DNA of 5,390 bases from Planctomycetota bacterium. GTDB lineage: Bacteria; Planctomycetota; Planctomycetia; Planctomycetales; Planctomycetaceae. Shown one piece after another: positions 1-5,390 of the stretch (positions are counted from its first letter, which is position 1; every line of letters begins with the position of its first letter). The translations under genes and the position numbers were made by a program. Below the pieces are notes generated by a model. That model did no database searches, was not told the origin of the DNA, and saw only the letters and a program-made list of their open reading frames with translations. Where the stretch lies: NCBI GenBank assembly GCA_023429275.1, contig JAEYWB010000310.1:1-5390 (forward strand), given 5' to 3'.

Positions 1-37
1 GTGCACCACCTGCGCCACGCGCGTCTGCTGCAACTGA
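1..37 (+). CDS. possible 3' end of an upstream gene (partial)
   Basis: A reading frame beginning at position 2 gives an 11-residue tail (CTTCATRVCCN) and stops at TGA 35-37, 13 nt before a strong plus-strand terminator. That spacing is what is expected for the end of a gene entering from the left. The tail is too short to assign a family; its three cysteines are the only notable property. The other two plus frames stay open through the terminator hairpin, which makes them less likely. The frame choice is an inference from the stop-terminator geometry. Confidence 0.3.
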   Translation, partial: CTTCATRVCCN

Positions 38-50
38 TGCTCTCCACTCG

Positions 51-80
51 GTCCTCCCGTCCCTCGACGGGAGGACTTTT
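51..80 (+). terminator. intrinsic (Rho-independent) terminator
   Basis: A perfect 11-bp GC-rich stem (51-61 with 66-76) closes a 4-nt loop (CCTC) and is followed directly by TTTT at 77-80. This is the classic intrinsic terminator layout on the plus strand. There is no comparable T-run on the other side, so it acts on transcription from the left. It probably ends the gene whose tail lies at 1-37 and insulates the region downstream. Confidence 0.75.
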
Positions 81-788
81 CAACCGGCTTTTCCGAGCCC
101 CCCCTTCAACCTGTCACCGCAGCGTGGCGCTCGACCTCCTGACAGTCTTTGCCCTGCTGATCCTGGCCGACGAGCTTTTCGGCGAGGCGGGAAGTGAGCG
201 GGAGTGCGTTTCTCGCGGTGCCACTCCTCCTCGCCCCACTCAGGATCGGCCGTTCTCGAGCGGGCGACGACGCGGGGAGGGGCGTCTTTCCGAGAGTCAG
301 GCTCACCGATGTTCTCGTCGGGGCCACCTGGCCGACTTCGCTCCGTGCGCCCCGGGCTCGGGCACCTGCGCTGGGGCATTCGCATCGACTCCTCGTTGCC
401 GTGCCGGGAACTCCCCATGTCGGCATGAGGAGAACCTGGATCGCACTGTAAGCGTTGTGGAGCGCCGCTTCGTTCACTTGGACTATCCCTCTATCGCGAC
501 GCACCATCCGGCCGCGCTTGCCGCTCCGCGGGCCGTGGGGGTGATCGAACCACGACAATGGCTTCAATCCCGGACCTGGACTCTCACGGTCGATCTGATC
601 GCGCTGTCGACACTCGACTCGATACGTCCCCGTTCTCGATGAAAAACAGCACTTCGTGGTCGACGGCAGAGGGAGAAGACCTGACCGCTCCAGGCCGCGT
701 CGTGATCTCCGCGGCCGACATGGTCCGGTTCTTGCTCCGCTTTCTTTCGAAGACCACGACGAAGAGAGAGTCCCAACCTTTCGCAGGT
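81..788. other. about 700 bp without a recognisable gene
   Basis: Several open frames cross this stretch on both strands, but none gives a product I recognise, and none combines a convincing start and ribosome binding site with consistent codon use. There is mild three-base periodicity in two places. Around 680-770, G/C is favoured at every third base, compatible with either strand. Around 121-220, a minus-strand frame ending at TGA 106-108 and the opposite plus frame look equally plausible. These could be decayed coding fragments. I found no tRNA-like T-arm, no convincing sigma-70 promoter and no transposon ends. The promoter of the downstream operon should lie in its right part but cannot be pinpointed. 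Confidence 0.5.
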
Positions 789-811
789 GGCAATTCCGTT
801 CCGGGATTGCC
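789..811 (+). promoter_or_regulatory. hairpin in the operon leader or upstream region
   Basis: GGCAATTCCG (789-798) pairs with CGGGATTGCC (802-811) over 10 bp with one G-T wobble and a 3-nt loop (TTC). It lies 26 nt before the purine-rich ribosome binding site of the first gene in the operon. There is no T-run after it, so it is not a standard terminator. It could be an RNA stem in the leader or, read as DNA, an operator with half-sites GGCAAT and ATTGCC. An 8-bp palindrome (CTCGCGAG) follows at 815-822. The structure is seen directly; the role is inferred. Confidence 0.4.
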
Positions 812-837
812 GAATCTCGCGAGCCCTCCTTCTGCTG

Positions 838-846
838 AGAGGAGAG
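838..846 (+). promoter_or_regulatory. ribosome binding site of the alpha/beta hydrolase
   Basis: AGAGGAGAG ends 7 nt before the ATG at 854, and its GGAG core is 9 nt upstream. It is the only strong Shine-Dalgarno sequence near the start of this frame and supports ATG 854 as the start codon. Confidence 0.6.
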
Positions 847-853
847 TCATCCG

Positions 854-1555
854 ATGCCTTCTGCTTCAAAACCTTGTGAAGTGCAGCTCGTCCGAATCCC
901 TGTCCCATCGAAGAAGATGGTGCTCCTCGAAGGGATGCTGGCCCTGCCCGGTCAGCCCCGAGGAGTCGTCCTTTTCGCTCACGGCTCCGGAAGCGGCCGG
1001 AACAGCCCGCGAAACCGCGCAGTCGCCCGGTGGCTGCAGGAGGCCGGACTGGCGACACTCCTCGTCGATCTGCTGACCGAGGACGAAGAACGGGTCGACA
1101 GCGTGCAAGGGCACCTGAGGTTCAATATTCCGTTCCTGTCGGCTCGCCTGGCGGCGTGCACTGAGTGGCGCGCAGCCGAACCGCAGACCGCCGGTCTTCC
1201 GGTGGGCTACTTCGGGGCCAGCACGGGAGGAGGAGCGGCACTGCTGGCTGCGGCGGAGAATCCCGACCGGGTCAAAGCCGTCGTCTCCCGGGGAGGCCGC
1301 CCCGACCTGGCGGGAGACGCCCTCCGACAGGTCGTCGCTCCGACGCTGCTGATCGTCGGCGCCAAGGATTTTCCCGTGATTCCGCTGAATCAGAATGCCC
1401 TCGAGCGGCTTGCCTCCCCGGTCAAAAAACTTGTCCTCGTTCCGGGCGCCACGCACCTGTTCGAAGAGCCAGGAACGCTGGAGGTCGTTGCGAGCCTTGC
1501 GGCCGACTGGTTTACGGCCCATCTCGGCGGCATCGGCCGGAAATCTCCGGAGTGA
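854..1555 (+). CDS. alpha/beta hydrolase, dienelactone hydrolase type
   Basis: This 233-residue protein has the alpha/beta-hydrolase fold signature. A probable oxyanion-hole segment HGSGSGR (43-49) follows the strand VVLFA. The nucleophile elbow is GASTGG with Ser123, the acid is probably Asp172 in GAKDFPV, and the catalytic His is His201 in GATHLFEEPG. There is no signal peptide or membrane segment, so it should be cytoplasmic. Segments such as SPRNR (51-55), AGLATLLVDLLT and SRGGRPDL match, from memory, the hydrolase half of the phosphoribosyltransferase-hydrolase fusion proteins. The length fits that domain alone, so this looks like the unfused version. The substrate is unknown; hydrolysis of an ester, lactone or similar bond is inferred from the fold. 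It is the first gene of a likely three-gene operon, and the next start lies 5 nt after its stop. The assignment to the superfamily is firm. Confidence 0.93.
   Translation: MPSASKPCEVQLVRIPVPSKKMVLLEGMLALPGQPRGVVLFAHGSGSGRNSPRNRAVARWLQEAGLATLLVDLLTEDEERVDSVQGHLRFNIPFLSARLAACTEWRAAEPQTAGLPVGYFGASTGGGAALLAAAENPDRVKAVVSRGGRPDLAGDALRQVVAPTLLIVGAKDFPVIPLNQNALERLASPVKKLVLVPGATHLFEEPGTLEVVASLAADWFTAHLGGIGRKSPE
1549..1552 (+). promoter_or_regulatory. ribosome binding site fixing the start at 1561
   Basis: GGAG, 8 nt before ATG 1561, lies inside the last codons of the preceding hydrolase gene. It decides the start. The frame stays open upstream to 1165, but that part overlaps the hydrolase in another frame and gives a low-complexity Arg/Gly/Pro-rich sequence. 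The family homology begins only after 1561. The arrangement suggests translational coupling of the two genes. Confidence 0.6.
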
Positions 1556-1560
1556 GCACC

Positions 1561-2931
1561 ATGGCCCCTTTGCGTCATCTTCGAACGTCCGATCCCCCCG
1601 TCTCCGCCGAGTTGATTTCGGCGATCCGAAGCATCTCGACTCCGTTTCACGGCGAGCCGGATCTCGATCCCCTGCTCGAACGGGTCGGCGATGCGCGGTA
1701 TGTCCTCCTTGGAGAAGCCTCGCACGGAACGCACGAGTTCTACACCTGGCGTTCGGCTCTGACCCGGCGGCTCATTGAGGAGAAAGGCTTCTCGTTCATT
1801 GCGGTCGAAGGGGACTGGCCCGACTGCGAGCGGGTGAACCGGTATGTGAAAGGCCGCGCGGAGCCTGGCGCGAGCGCCGCCTCGGTCGTGCACGAATTCG
1901 GCCGCTGGCCCACCTGGATGTGGGCGAATCGCGAGATCGTCGAGCTCGTCCACTGGCTCAGGCATCACAACGACCACCAGCCCGATGAGAGAAAAGTCGG
2001 CTTCTACGGGCTCGATGTCTACAGCCTGTGGGAGTCGCTTGACGAGATCTTCAAATATCTTCGCGAGAACGATCCGTCCGCTCTCCCGCTGGCCTATCGA
2101 GCGATTAACTGCTTCGAGCCTTACGGACACGATGAGCATGAGTACGCACGGGCGACGCGACTCGTCAATGCGTCGTGCGAGGCGGATGTCGTCATTCTCC
2201 TGGGCGGCCTCCGGCGATCCCCCTCCGTCGGTCCGGGGGACCGCGCCGCCGGAGCTCGATCGTCCGGCGACGCGGAAGCTCAGTTCAACGCGGAACAGAA
2301 CGCCATTGTCGTCCGTGACGCGGAGCGCTACTACCGGGCGATGCTCGGAGGCGGTCCCCTCTCGTGGAACCTCCGCGACCAGCACATGTTCGAAACCCTC
2401 GAGCGGCTGATGACGCACCACGGTCCGGCGACCCGCTGCATCGTGTGGGAGCACAACACGCACATCGGCGATGCCCGCCACACCGACATGGCGGACGACG
2501 GGATGATCAATGTCGGCCAACTGGTTCGGGAGAACCATCCGGGCCGGTCGCTTCTGGTCGGTTTCAGCTCCTATCAGGGAGAGGTCATCGCCGGAGAATC
2601 CTGGGGGGCGGAGATGAAACGGTTGACCGTCCCTCCCGCCCGCCCGGGGAGCTGGGAGGATGCCCTGCGGCACGCGTCGTCCGGACAGGGTCGGTTGCTT
2701 CTCTTCGGGAAGGATGCCCGGCATTCGGCGGAGCTGATCGCCGAGCGGGGCCATCGAGCGATCGGAGTCGTCTATCACCCCGCCCGGGACCGGTATGCGA
2801 ACTACGTTCCGACGGCGATGGCTCTCCGATACGACGCGATGATTGCACTGGACCGAACGAGCGCCCTGCACCCTCTGCACATGCCCCCCTCGCCTTCGGA
2901 AATCCCGGACACCTATCCGACCGGTTACTGA
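1561..2931 (+). CDS. erythromycin esterase family protein
   Basis: This 456-residue protein belongs to the erythromycin esterase family (EreA/EreB-like, Pfam Erythro_esteras). The family signatures appear in order: GEASHGTHEFY (51-61, with Glu52 and His55), VEGDW (82-86, Glu83), FYGLDVYSLW (148-157), FNAEQNA (242-248), WEHNTHIGDAR (296-306, His298 and His301), VGFSSYQG (333-340) and PPARPGSWE (358-366). In Ere enzymes the equivalent His and Glu residues act in a metal-independent hydrolysis of the macrolide lactone. All of them seem to be kept here, so the protein is probably active. Most chromosomal members of this large family are not resistance enzymes, and the true substrate is unknown. 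No signal peptide is seen. It sits between an alpha/beta hydrolase and a phosphoribosyltransferase, the same partners it has in fusions or clusters elsewhere. A loop at about 221-238 is low in complexity. Macrolide resistance should not be assumed. Confidence 0.93.
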   Translation: MAPLRHLRTSDPPVSAELISAIRSISTPFHGEPDLDPLLERVGDARYVLLGEASHGTHEFYTWRSALTRRLIEEKGFSFIAVEGDWPDCERVNRYVKGRAEPGASAASVVHEFGRWPTWMWANREIVELVHWLRHHNDHQPDERKVGFYGLDVYSLWESLDEIFKYLRENDPSALPLAYRAINCFEPYGHDEHEYARATRLVNASCEADVVILLGGLRRSPSVGPGDRAAGARSSGDAEAQFNAEQNAIVVRDAERYYRAMLGGGPLSWNLRDQHMFETLERLMTHHGPATRCIVWEHNTHIGDARHTDMADDGMINVGQLVRENHPGRSLLVGFSSYQGEVIAGESWGAEMKRLTVPPARPGSWEDALRHASSGQGRLLLFGKDARHSAELIAERGHRAIGVVYHPARDRYANYVPTAMALRYDAMIALDRTSALHPLHMPPSPSEIPDTYPTGY

Positions 2932-2990
2932 CGGACTTGCACAGCCAACTCCGCTGGAGGCTGAGGAGATTCCGGCGGCTCTCCACGTAA

Positions 2991-2998
2991 AGGAAGGA
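2991..2998 (+). promoter_or_regulatory. ribosome binding site of the phosphoribosyltransferase
   Basis: AGGAAGGA ends 6 nt before ATG 3005, a near-ideal Shine-Dalgarno site. It selects ATG 3005 over an in-frame ATG at 2843, which would overlap the 3' end of the esterase gene and add 54 residues with no family resemblance. Confidence 0.7.
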
Positions 2999-3004
2999 CA
3001 CAAC

Positions 3005-3646
3005 ATGCGATTTGCCGACCGAACTGATGCGGGAAACCGCCTGGCGGACCGTCTCCGCCGCTATGCCGACCACCCGGGGCTGCTTGTTCTCGCGCTTCCA
3101 CGAGGGGGCGTACCGGTGGCCGCCGAGATCGCCAAAAAACTGCGAGCCCCCCTCGACCTGTTCCTGGTCCGCAAGCTGGGAGTCCCGGGGCGCGAGGAAC
3201 TCGCGCTCGGGGCGATCGCCTCGGGCGGAATCCGGATTCTCAACGACGAAGTCGTCGAGACTCTCGGGCTGCGGCCGTCGGTGATCGACGCAGTCGCGGA
3301 GAAGGAGAAACGTGAGCTTGCCCGAAGAGAGCGGCTCTATCGGGGAAGCCGATCACCACTTTCGGTGGCGGGACGGACTGTGATCCTCGTTGATGACGGG
3401 CTCGCGACCGGGGCGACGATGAAAGCGGCCGTCAAAGCCCTGAAGCTTCAGTCTCCTGAACGTCTGATCGTCGCCGTGCCGGTCGGTGCTCCGGAAACCT
3501 GCCGGAACCTCGAGGCCTCCGTCGACGAACTCGTGTGCCTCTGGAAGCCGCACCCGTTCCAGGCGGTCGGAGAATGGTATCACGACTTTTCGCAGACGAC
3601 CGACGACGATGTGATCAATCTCCTGGCGCAGACCGTCCACGATTGA
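3005..3646 (+). CDS. PRPP-type phosphoribosyltransferase
   Basis: This 213-residue protein is a type I phosphoribosyltransferase. The PRPP loop is VILVDDGLATGATM (126-139), with the two acidic residues Asp130-Asp131 and the ATGAT phosphate-binding turn. LPRGGVPVAAEIA (31-43) is the conserved N-terminal loop. VRKLGVPGREELALGAIA (55-72) and the C-terminal WYHDFSQTTDDDV (191-203) are typical of the 'predicted phosphoribosyltransferase' group, which is separate from the purine and pyrimidine salvage enzymes. The base or acceptor is unknown, and the protein should be cytoplasmic. It is the third gene of the operon, 73 nt after the esterase-family gene, with no terminator between them. From memory, the same domain occurs fused to a dienelactone-hydrolase domain (M. 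tuberculosis Rv0571c) and to an erythromycin-esterase domain (Rv2030c). Here it is a stand-alone protein. A regulatory rather than metabolic role cannot be excluded. Confidence 0.92.
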   Translation: MRFADRTDAGNRLADRLRRYADHPGLLVLALPRGGVPVAAEIAKKLRAPLDLFLVRKLGVPGREELALGAIASGGIRILNDEVVETLGLRPSVIDAVAEKEKRELARRERLYRGSRSPLSVAGRTVILVDDGLATGATMKAAVKALKLQSPERLIVAVPVGAPETCRNLEASVDELVCLWKPHPFQAVGEWYHDFSQTTDDDVINLLAQTVHD

Positions 3647-3650
3647 GCAT

Positions 3651-3670
3651 CACGGACGCCGGTGTCTGTG
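3651..3670. repeat. 20-bp inverted repeat after the operon
   Basis: CACGGACGCC (3651-3660) and GGTGTCTGTG (3661-3670) are complementary along their full length, with two G-T wobbles, starting 5 nt after the phosphoribosyltransferase stop. As RNA it would form an 8-bp stem with a 4-nt CCGG loop. The position suits a terminator, but neither side has a T-run, so a Rho-independent function is doubtful. It may instead slow polymerase, protect the mRNA 3' end, or be a protein-binding site. Confidence 0.35.
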
Positions 3671-3689
3671 GCAACAACGGCACATGTCC

Positions 3690-3857
3690 TTACGGCGCGG
3701 CGGCCGTCGAGTCCGCTTCCAGCTGCCCGCGGGTCTCCGCGATCAGAGCCACGATATCCTCGCGGACGACGAGGCGGTCCCGGGCCATGTCCTTCCGGAC
3801 GTTCAGGACCTCGAAATTGGCGAACCGTAGCCCCCAGGGGAGGAAGGGACCTGGAAT
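3690..3857 (-). pseudogene. coding-like remnant, 3' end of a lost gene
   Basis: On the minus strand an open stretch of 55 codons runs from just after an in-frame TGA (3858-3860) to TAA at 3690-3692. Of its last 40 codons, 37 end in G or C, and the second codon position is AT-rich. This is the bias of real genes at this GC level and is hard to get by chance. The peptide from about residue 16 onward (FEVLNVRKDMARDRLVV, then REDIVALIAETRGQLEADS) looks like a normal soluble C-terminus with an amphipathic final helix. The only ATG in frame (3786-3788) would give 32 residues, and I see no good ribosome binding site. It lies downstream of, and on the same strand as, the DUF1501 gene. The pattern faintly recalls the end of planctomycete sulfatases (LYNL..D..E...V...HPDIV..L), but I cannot confirm that. 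A genuine small protein is the alternative. Confidence 0.45.
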
Positions 3858-3917
3858 TCACGTCCGCTGCCGCAATGAAGTGACGGGCCGTTCGCCAGGC
3901 ACTTTCACCCGGTCGAC

Positions 3918-5297
3918 TCACACGGCACCGGAGAAGAGGGGCGTAATCACCTCGCCGTTGCACAGCCGGTTCGGCCGGCCGAGCGGATCGACGATCTCCG
4001 CCTCCTGGCTCACTCCGAGGGCGTCGAAGACGGTCGTCAACACGTCGGCAGGGGTCCACTCCCGCGTGATCGGGTACGCGGCAATGCTGTCCGAAACGCC
4101 GATCACCTGCCCGCCGCGGACTCCGCCCCCCGCAAAGAGGGCCGAGTAGACGTTCGGCCAGTGGTCGCGCCCGGCGACCGACTGACCGGCAAGCGTCGAG
4201 ATCTTCGGCGTCCGGCCGAACTCTCCCATGACGATCACCATCGTCTCTTCGAGACGGCCTGCCGCCTGAAGGTCGTCGAGAAGCGCCTGGAGCCCCTGAT
4301 CGAGCTGCGGCAGAAGGGTCTTCTTGAGCCGCCCCCAGTTGTCGACGTGGGTATCCCAGGTCTGGACGATTCCCATCGCCGCCTGAATGACGGGAACGCC
4401 CGCCTCGACCAGCCGCCGCGAGAGGAGAAGCGACTGCCCGAACTTGTTGCGGCCGTAGCGGTCGCGGACTTCCGCCGGCTCGCTCTTGATGTCGAATGCC
4501 TTGGTCACACGGGCCGAGGTCAGCAGCGAGAACGCGACTTCCTGCTGGTCCGAGAACGATTTCACCCGCCCCCCGCCGGCCCGCTCTTCGATGGCGGTCA
4601 GGGTGTCGACGAGCTGCCGCCGGGAAATCATGCGGCCGTTCGAGATCTCCTGCGGAAGCGAAAGGGCTTCGACTCGGAAGTTCGGATCATTCGGGTCCTG
4701 GTTGATCTGCCAGGGGTCGTGCTTGGCGCCGATGAACCCGGCGTACTGGCCGGGCCAGGTCAGCGGCCCTTCGATGAAGTAGTTCGGAAGGGAAACGCCG
4801 CTCGGGATGCCGTCATTCCGCGGCCGGACGTAGTCGAGACAGGAGGCGACGTTGGGAAAGTCAAACCGCGACTGCTGCCGGTCGAGGTCGCTTCCGCCGC
4901 GGGGGACCGGCGTCGGACGTCCCGTCAGGGCGACGTGGGTCGCGAGCAGGTGGTTGTATTCCTTGTGGACGAGCGTCCGGAGGATCGTCCAGCGGTCGAG
5001 CGTCTTCGCCAGCCGCGGCAGGTGCTCACAGACCTGGACGCCCGGGAGGACGGTGTCGATCGGCGAGAATTCCCCGCGGATCTCCGCCGGGGCCTGCGGT
5101 TTCATGTCGACGGTGTCGAGCTGGCTCGGACCGCCGCTGCAGAGGACGAGAATGACCGACTTGATCCGCGGTGCGGCCTGGGAAGCGGAGGACGCGCTCG
5201 ACTCCGCGCGGAGTGAGCCCGGCAGGACCGTTCCGAGAACACCGGCGCCGGCGACCTGCAGGGATCCACGGCGCGTCCATTGAAATCCAGGTTCCAT
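3918..5297 (-). CDS. DUF1501 protein with Tat signal
   Basis: This 459-residue protein is a full-length DUF1501 member, a family related to sulfatases and alkaline phosphatases. The N-terminus carries a twin-arginine leader: TRR (8-10), then a hydrophobic stretch to about residue 28 and a likely cleavage site near LRA-ES (31-32). Export by the Tat system is therefore expected. The family motifs are SGGPSQLDTVDMKP (54-67), TWDTHVDNWG (313-322), MGEFGRTPKI (357-366) and AGRDHWPNVYS (375-385). The Asp, Glu and His residues in them match the places where metal ligands sit in the superfamily. The enzymatic role has not been settled for the family; planctomycete members usually pair with DUF1549/DUF1553 proteins, often encoded just upstream. 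None is visible here because only 93 bp of upstream sequence is present. ATG 5297 is chosen; an in-frame TTG at 5312 would add five residues ahead of the leader. The gene is convergent with the operon. Confidence 0.95.
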   Translation of the reverse strand: MEPGFQWTRRGSLQVAGAGVLGTVLPGSLRAESSASSASQAAPRIKSVILVLCSGGPSQLDTVDMKPQAPAEIRGEFSPIDTVLPGVQVCEHLPRLAKTLDRWTILRTLVHKEYNHLLATHVALTGRPTPVPRGGSDLDRQQSRFDFPNVASCLDYVRPRNDGIPSGVSLPNYFIEGPLTWPGQYAGFIGAKHDPWQINQDPNDPNFRVEALSLPQEISNGRMISRRQLVDTLTAIEERAGGGRVKSFSDQQEVAFSLLTSARVTKAFDIKSEPAEVRDRYGRNKFGQSLLLSRRLVEAGVPVIQAAMGIVQTWDTHVDNWGRLKKTLLPQLDQGLQALLDDLQAAGRLEETMVIVMGEFGRTPKISTLAGQSVAGRDHWPNVYSALFAGGGVRGGQVIGVSDSIAAYPITREWTPADVLTTVFDALGVSQEAEIVDPLGRPNRLCNGEVITPLFSGAV

Positions 5298-5301
5298 CGT
5301 T

Positions 5302-5306
5302 TCCCC
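5302..5306 (-). promoter_or_regulatory. weak ribosome binding site of the DUF1501 gene
   Basis: On the minus strand GGGGA lies 4 nt before ATG 5297, a short spacing and an imperfect Shine-Dalgarno sequence. It still favours ATG 5297 over TTG 5312, which has no purine-rich site at the right distance. Confidence 0.35.
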
Positions 5307-5325
5307 AATCAACGGTCAGGAGTTC

Positions 5326-5353
5326 TCAGTCATCAGTGGCCAGATATCAGTAA
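5326..5353. repeat. four-unit heptameric repeat (TCAGTNN)
   Basis: Four consecutive 7-nt units read TCAGTCA, TCAGTGG, CCAGATA and TCAGTAA, with the third degenerate. They lie 28 nt upstream of the DUF1501 start codon. Similar CAGTG/ATCAGTGG heptad tracts occur between genes in several bacterial genomes, planctomycetes included, as far as I recall. No promoter could be read through it with confidence. Confidence 0.45.
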
Positions 5354-5390
5354 TCCGAGGTCACCCGCCGTGGGGTCGGTGTTCGGGCTC

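Noticed and set aside
194..451. A plus-strand 85-codon frame starting with GTG
   Set aside because: Third-position GC (about 72 percent) is no higher than the region's own composition, there is no good ribosome binding site and no recognisable protein.
534..553. A tRNA-like T-arm, suggested by TCGAACC near 545-551
   Set aside because: The flanking bases do not form the five-pair T-stem, and no acceptor or anticodon arm is found nearby.
584..850. A minus-strand 88-codon frame starting at ATG 850, divergent from the hydrolase gene, with AGAAGG 6 nt upstream
   Set aside because: The apparent ribosome binding site is the complement of codons 3-5 of the hydrolase gene. The protein is unrecognised, and GC at the first two codon positions fits the plus strand slightly better. 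Kept only as part of the periodicity finding.
1165..1560. An in-frame extension of the erythromycin-esterase-like gene back to 1165
   Set aside because: It overlaps the hydrolase gene in another frame, gives Arg/Gly/Pro-rich sequence typical of an out-of-frame reading, and the Shine-Dalgarno site at 1549-1552 fits ATG 1561.
1561..2931. A macrolide-resistance gene
   Set aside because: The family match is firm, but there is no mobile element or resistance context. The operon partners suggest a housekeeping or stress role, and most chromosomal family members are not known to confer resistance.
1390..3006. A 538-codon open frame on the minus strand opposite the esterase-family gene
   Set aside because: It is an antisense shadow caused by high third-position GC; the plus-strand product has clear family motifs while this one has none.
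3878..3904. A hairpin downstream of the DUF1501 stop that might be its terminator
   Set aside because: Only 5 bp plus 3 bp pair, separated by a 3-by-3 internal loop, and no T-run follows on the minus strand.
4161..5216. A 351-codon plus-strand open frame opposite the DUF1501 gene
   Set aside because: Antisense shadow: Arg/Asp/Val-rich with no motifs, whereas the minus strand encodes an intact DUF1501 protein.

Overview
The window is a high-GC bacterial chromosome segment. The best taxonomic clue is the minus-strand gene at the right end. It encodes a DUF1501 protein with a twin-arginine leader, a family greatly expanded in Planctomycetes, so a planctomycete (or a relative with similar gene content) is the most likely source. 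This is inferred from gene content; there is no rRNA or other marker here.

Layout. Positions 1-50 probably hold the last codons of a plus-strand gene that enters from the left, followed by a strong intrinsic terminator (51-80). Positions 81-837 hold no gene I can recognise. A 10-bp hairpin at 789-811 lies just upstream of the first complete gene. Three plus-strand genes follow as a likely operon: an alpha/beta hydrolase of the dienelactone hydrolase type (854-1555), an erythromycin-esterase-family protein (1561-2931, only 5 nt downstream) and a PRPP-type phosphoribosyltransferase (3005-3646, 73 nt downstream). All three have good Shine-Dalgarno sites. The convergent gap 3647-3917 contains a compact inverted repeat and a 55-codon minus-strand stretch with strongly coding-like codon use but no proper start, which looks like the tail of a destroyed gene. 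The DUF1501 gene fills 3918-5297 on the minus strand. A short heptameric TCAGTNN-type repeat lies upstream of its start, near the window edge.

How the genes fit together. From memory of the families, the phosphoribosyltransferase domain is found fused to this type of hydrolase in some bacteria (M. tuberculosis Rv0571c) and fused to the erythromycin-esterase domain in others (Rv2030c). Both of those genes belong to the DosR dormancy regulon. Here all three parts appear as separate adjacent genes, which supports the idea that they form one functional module of unknown substrate, perhaps in stress or dormancy. The DUF1501 gene is convergent, its product is predicted to be exported, and it is probably unrelated to the operon.
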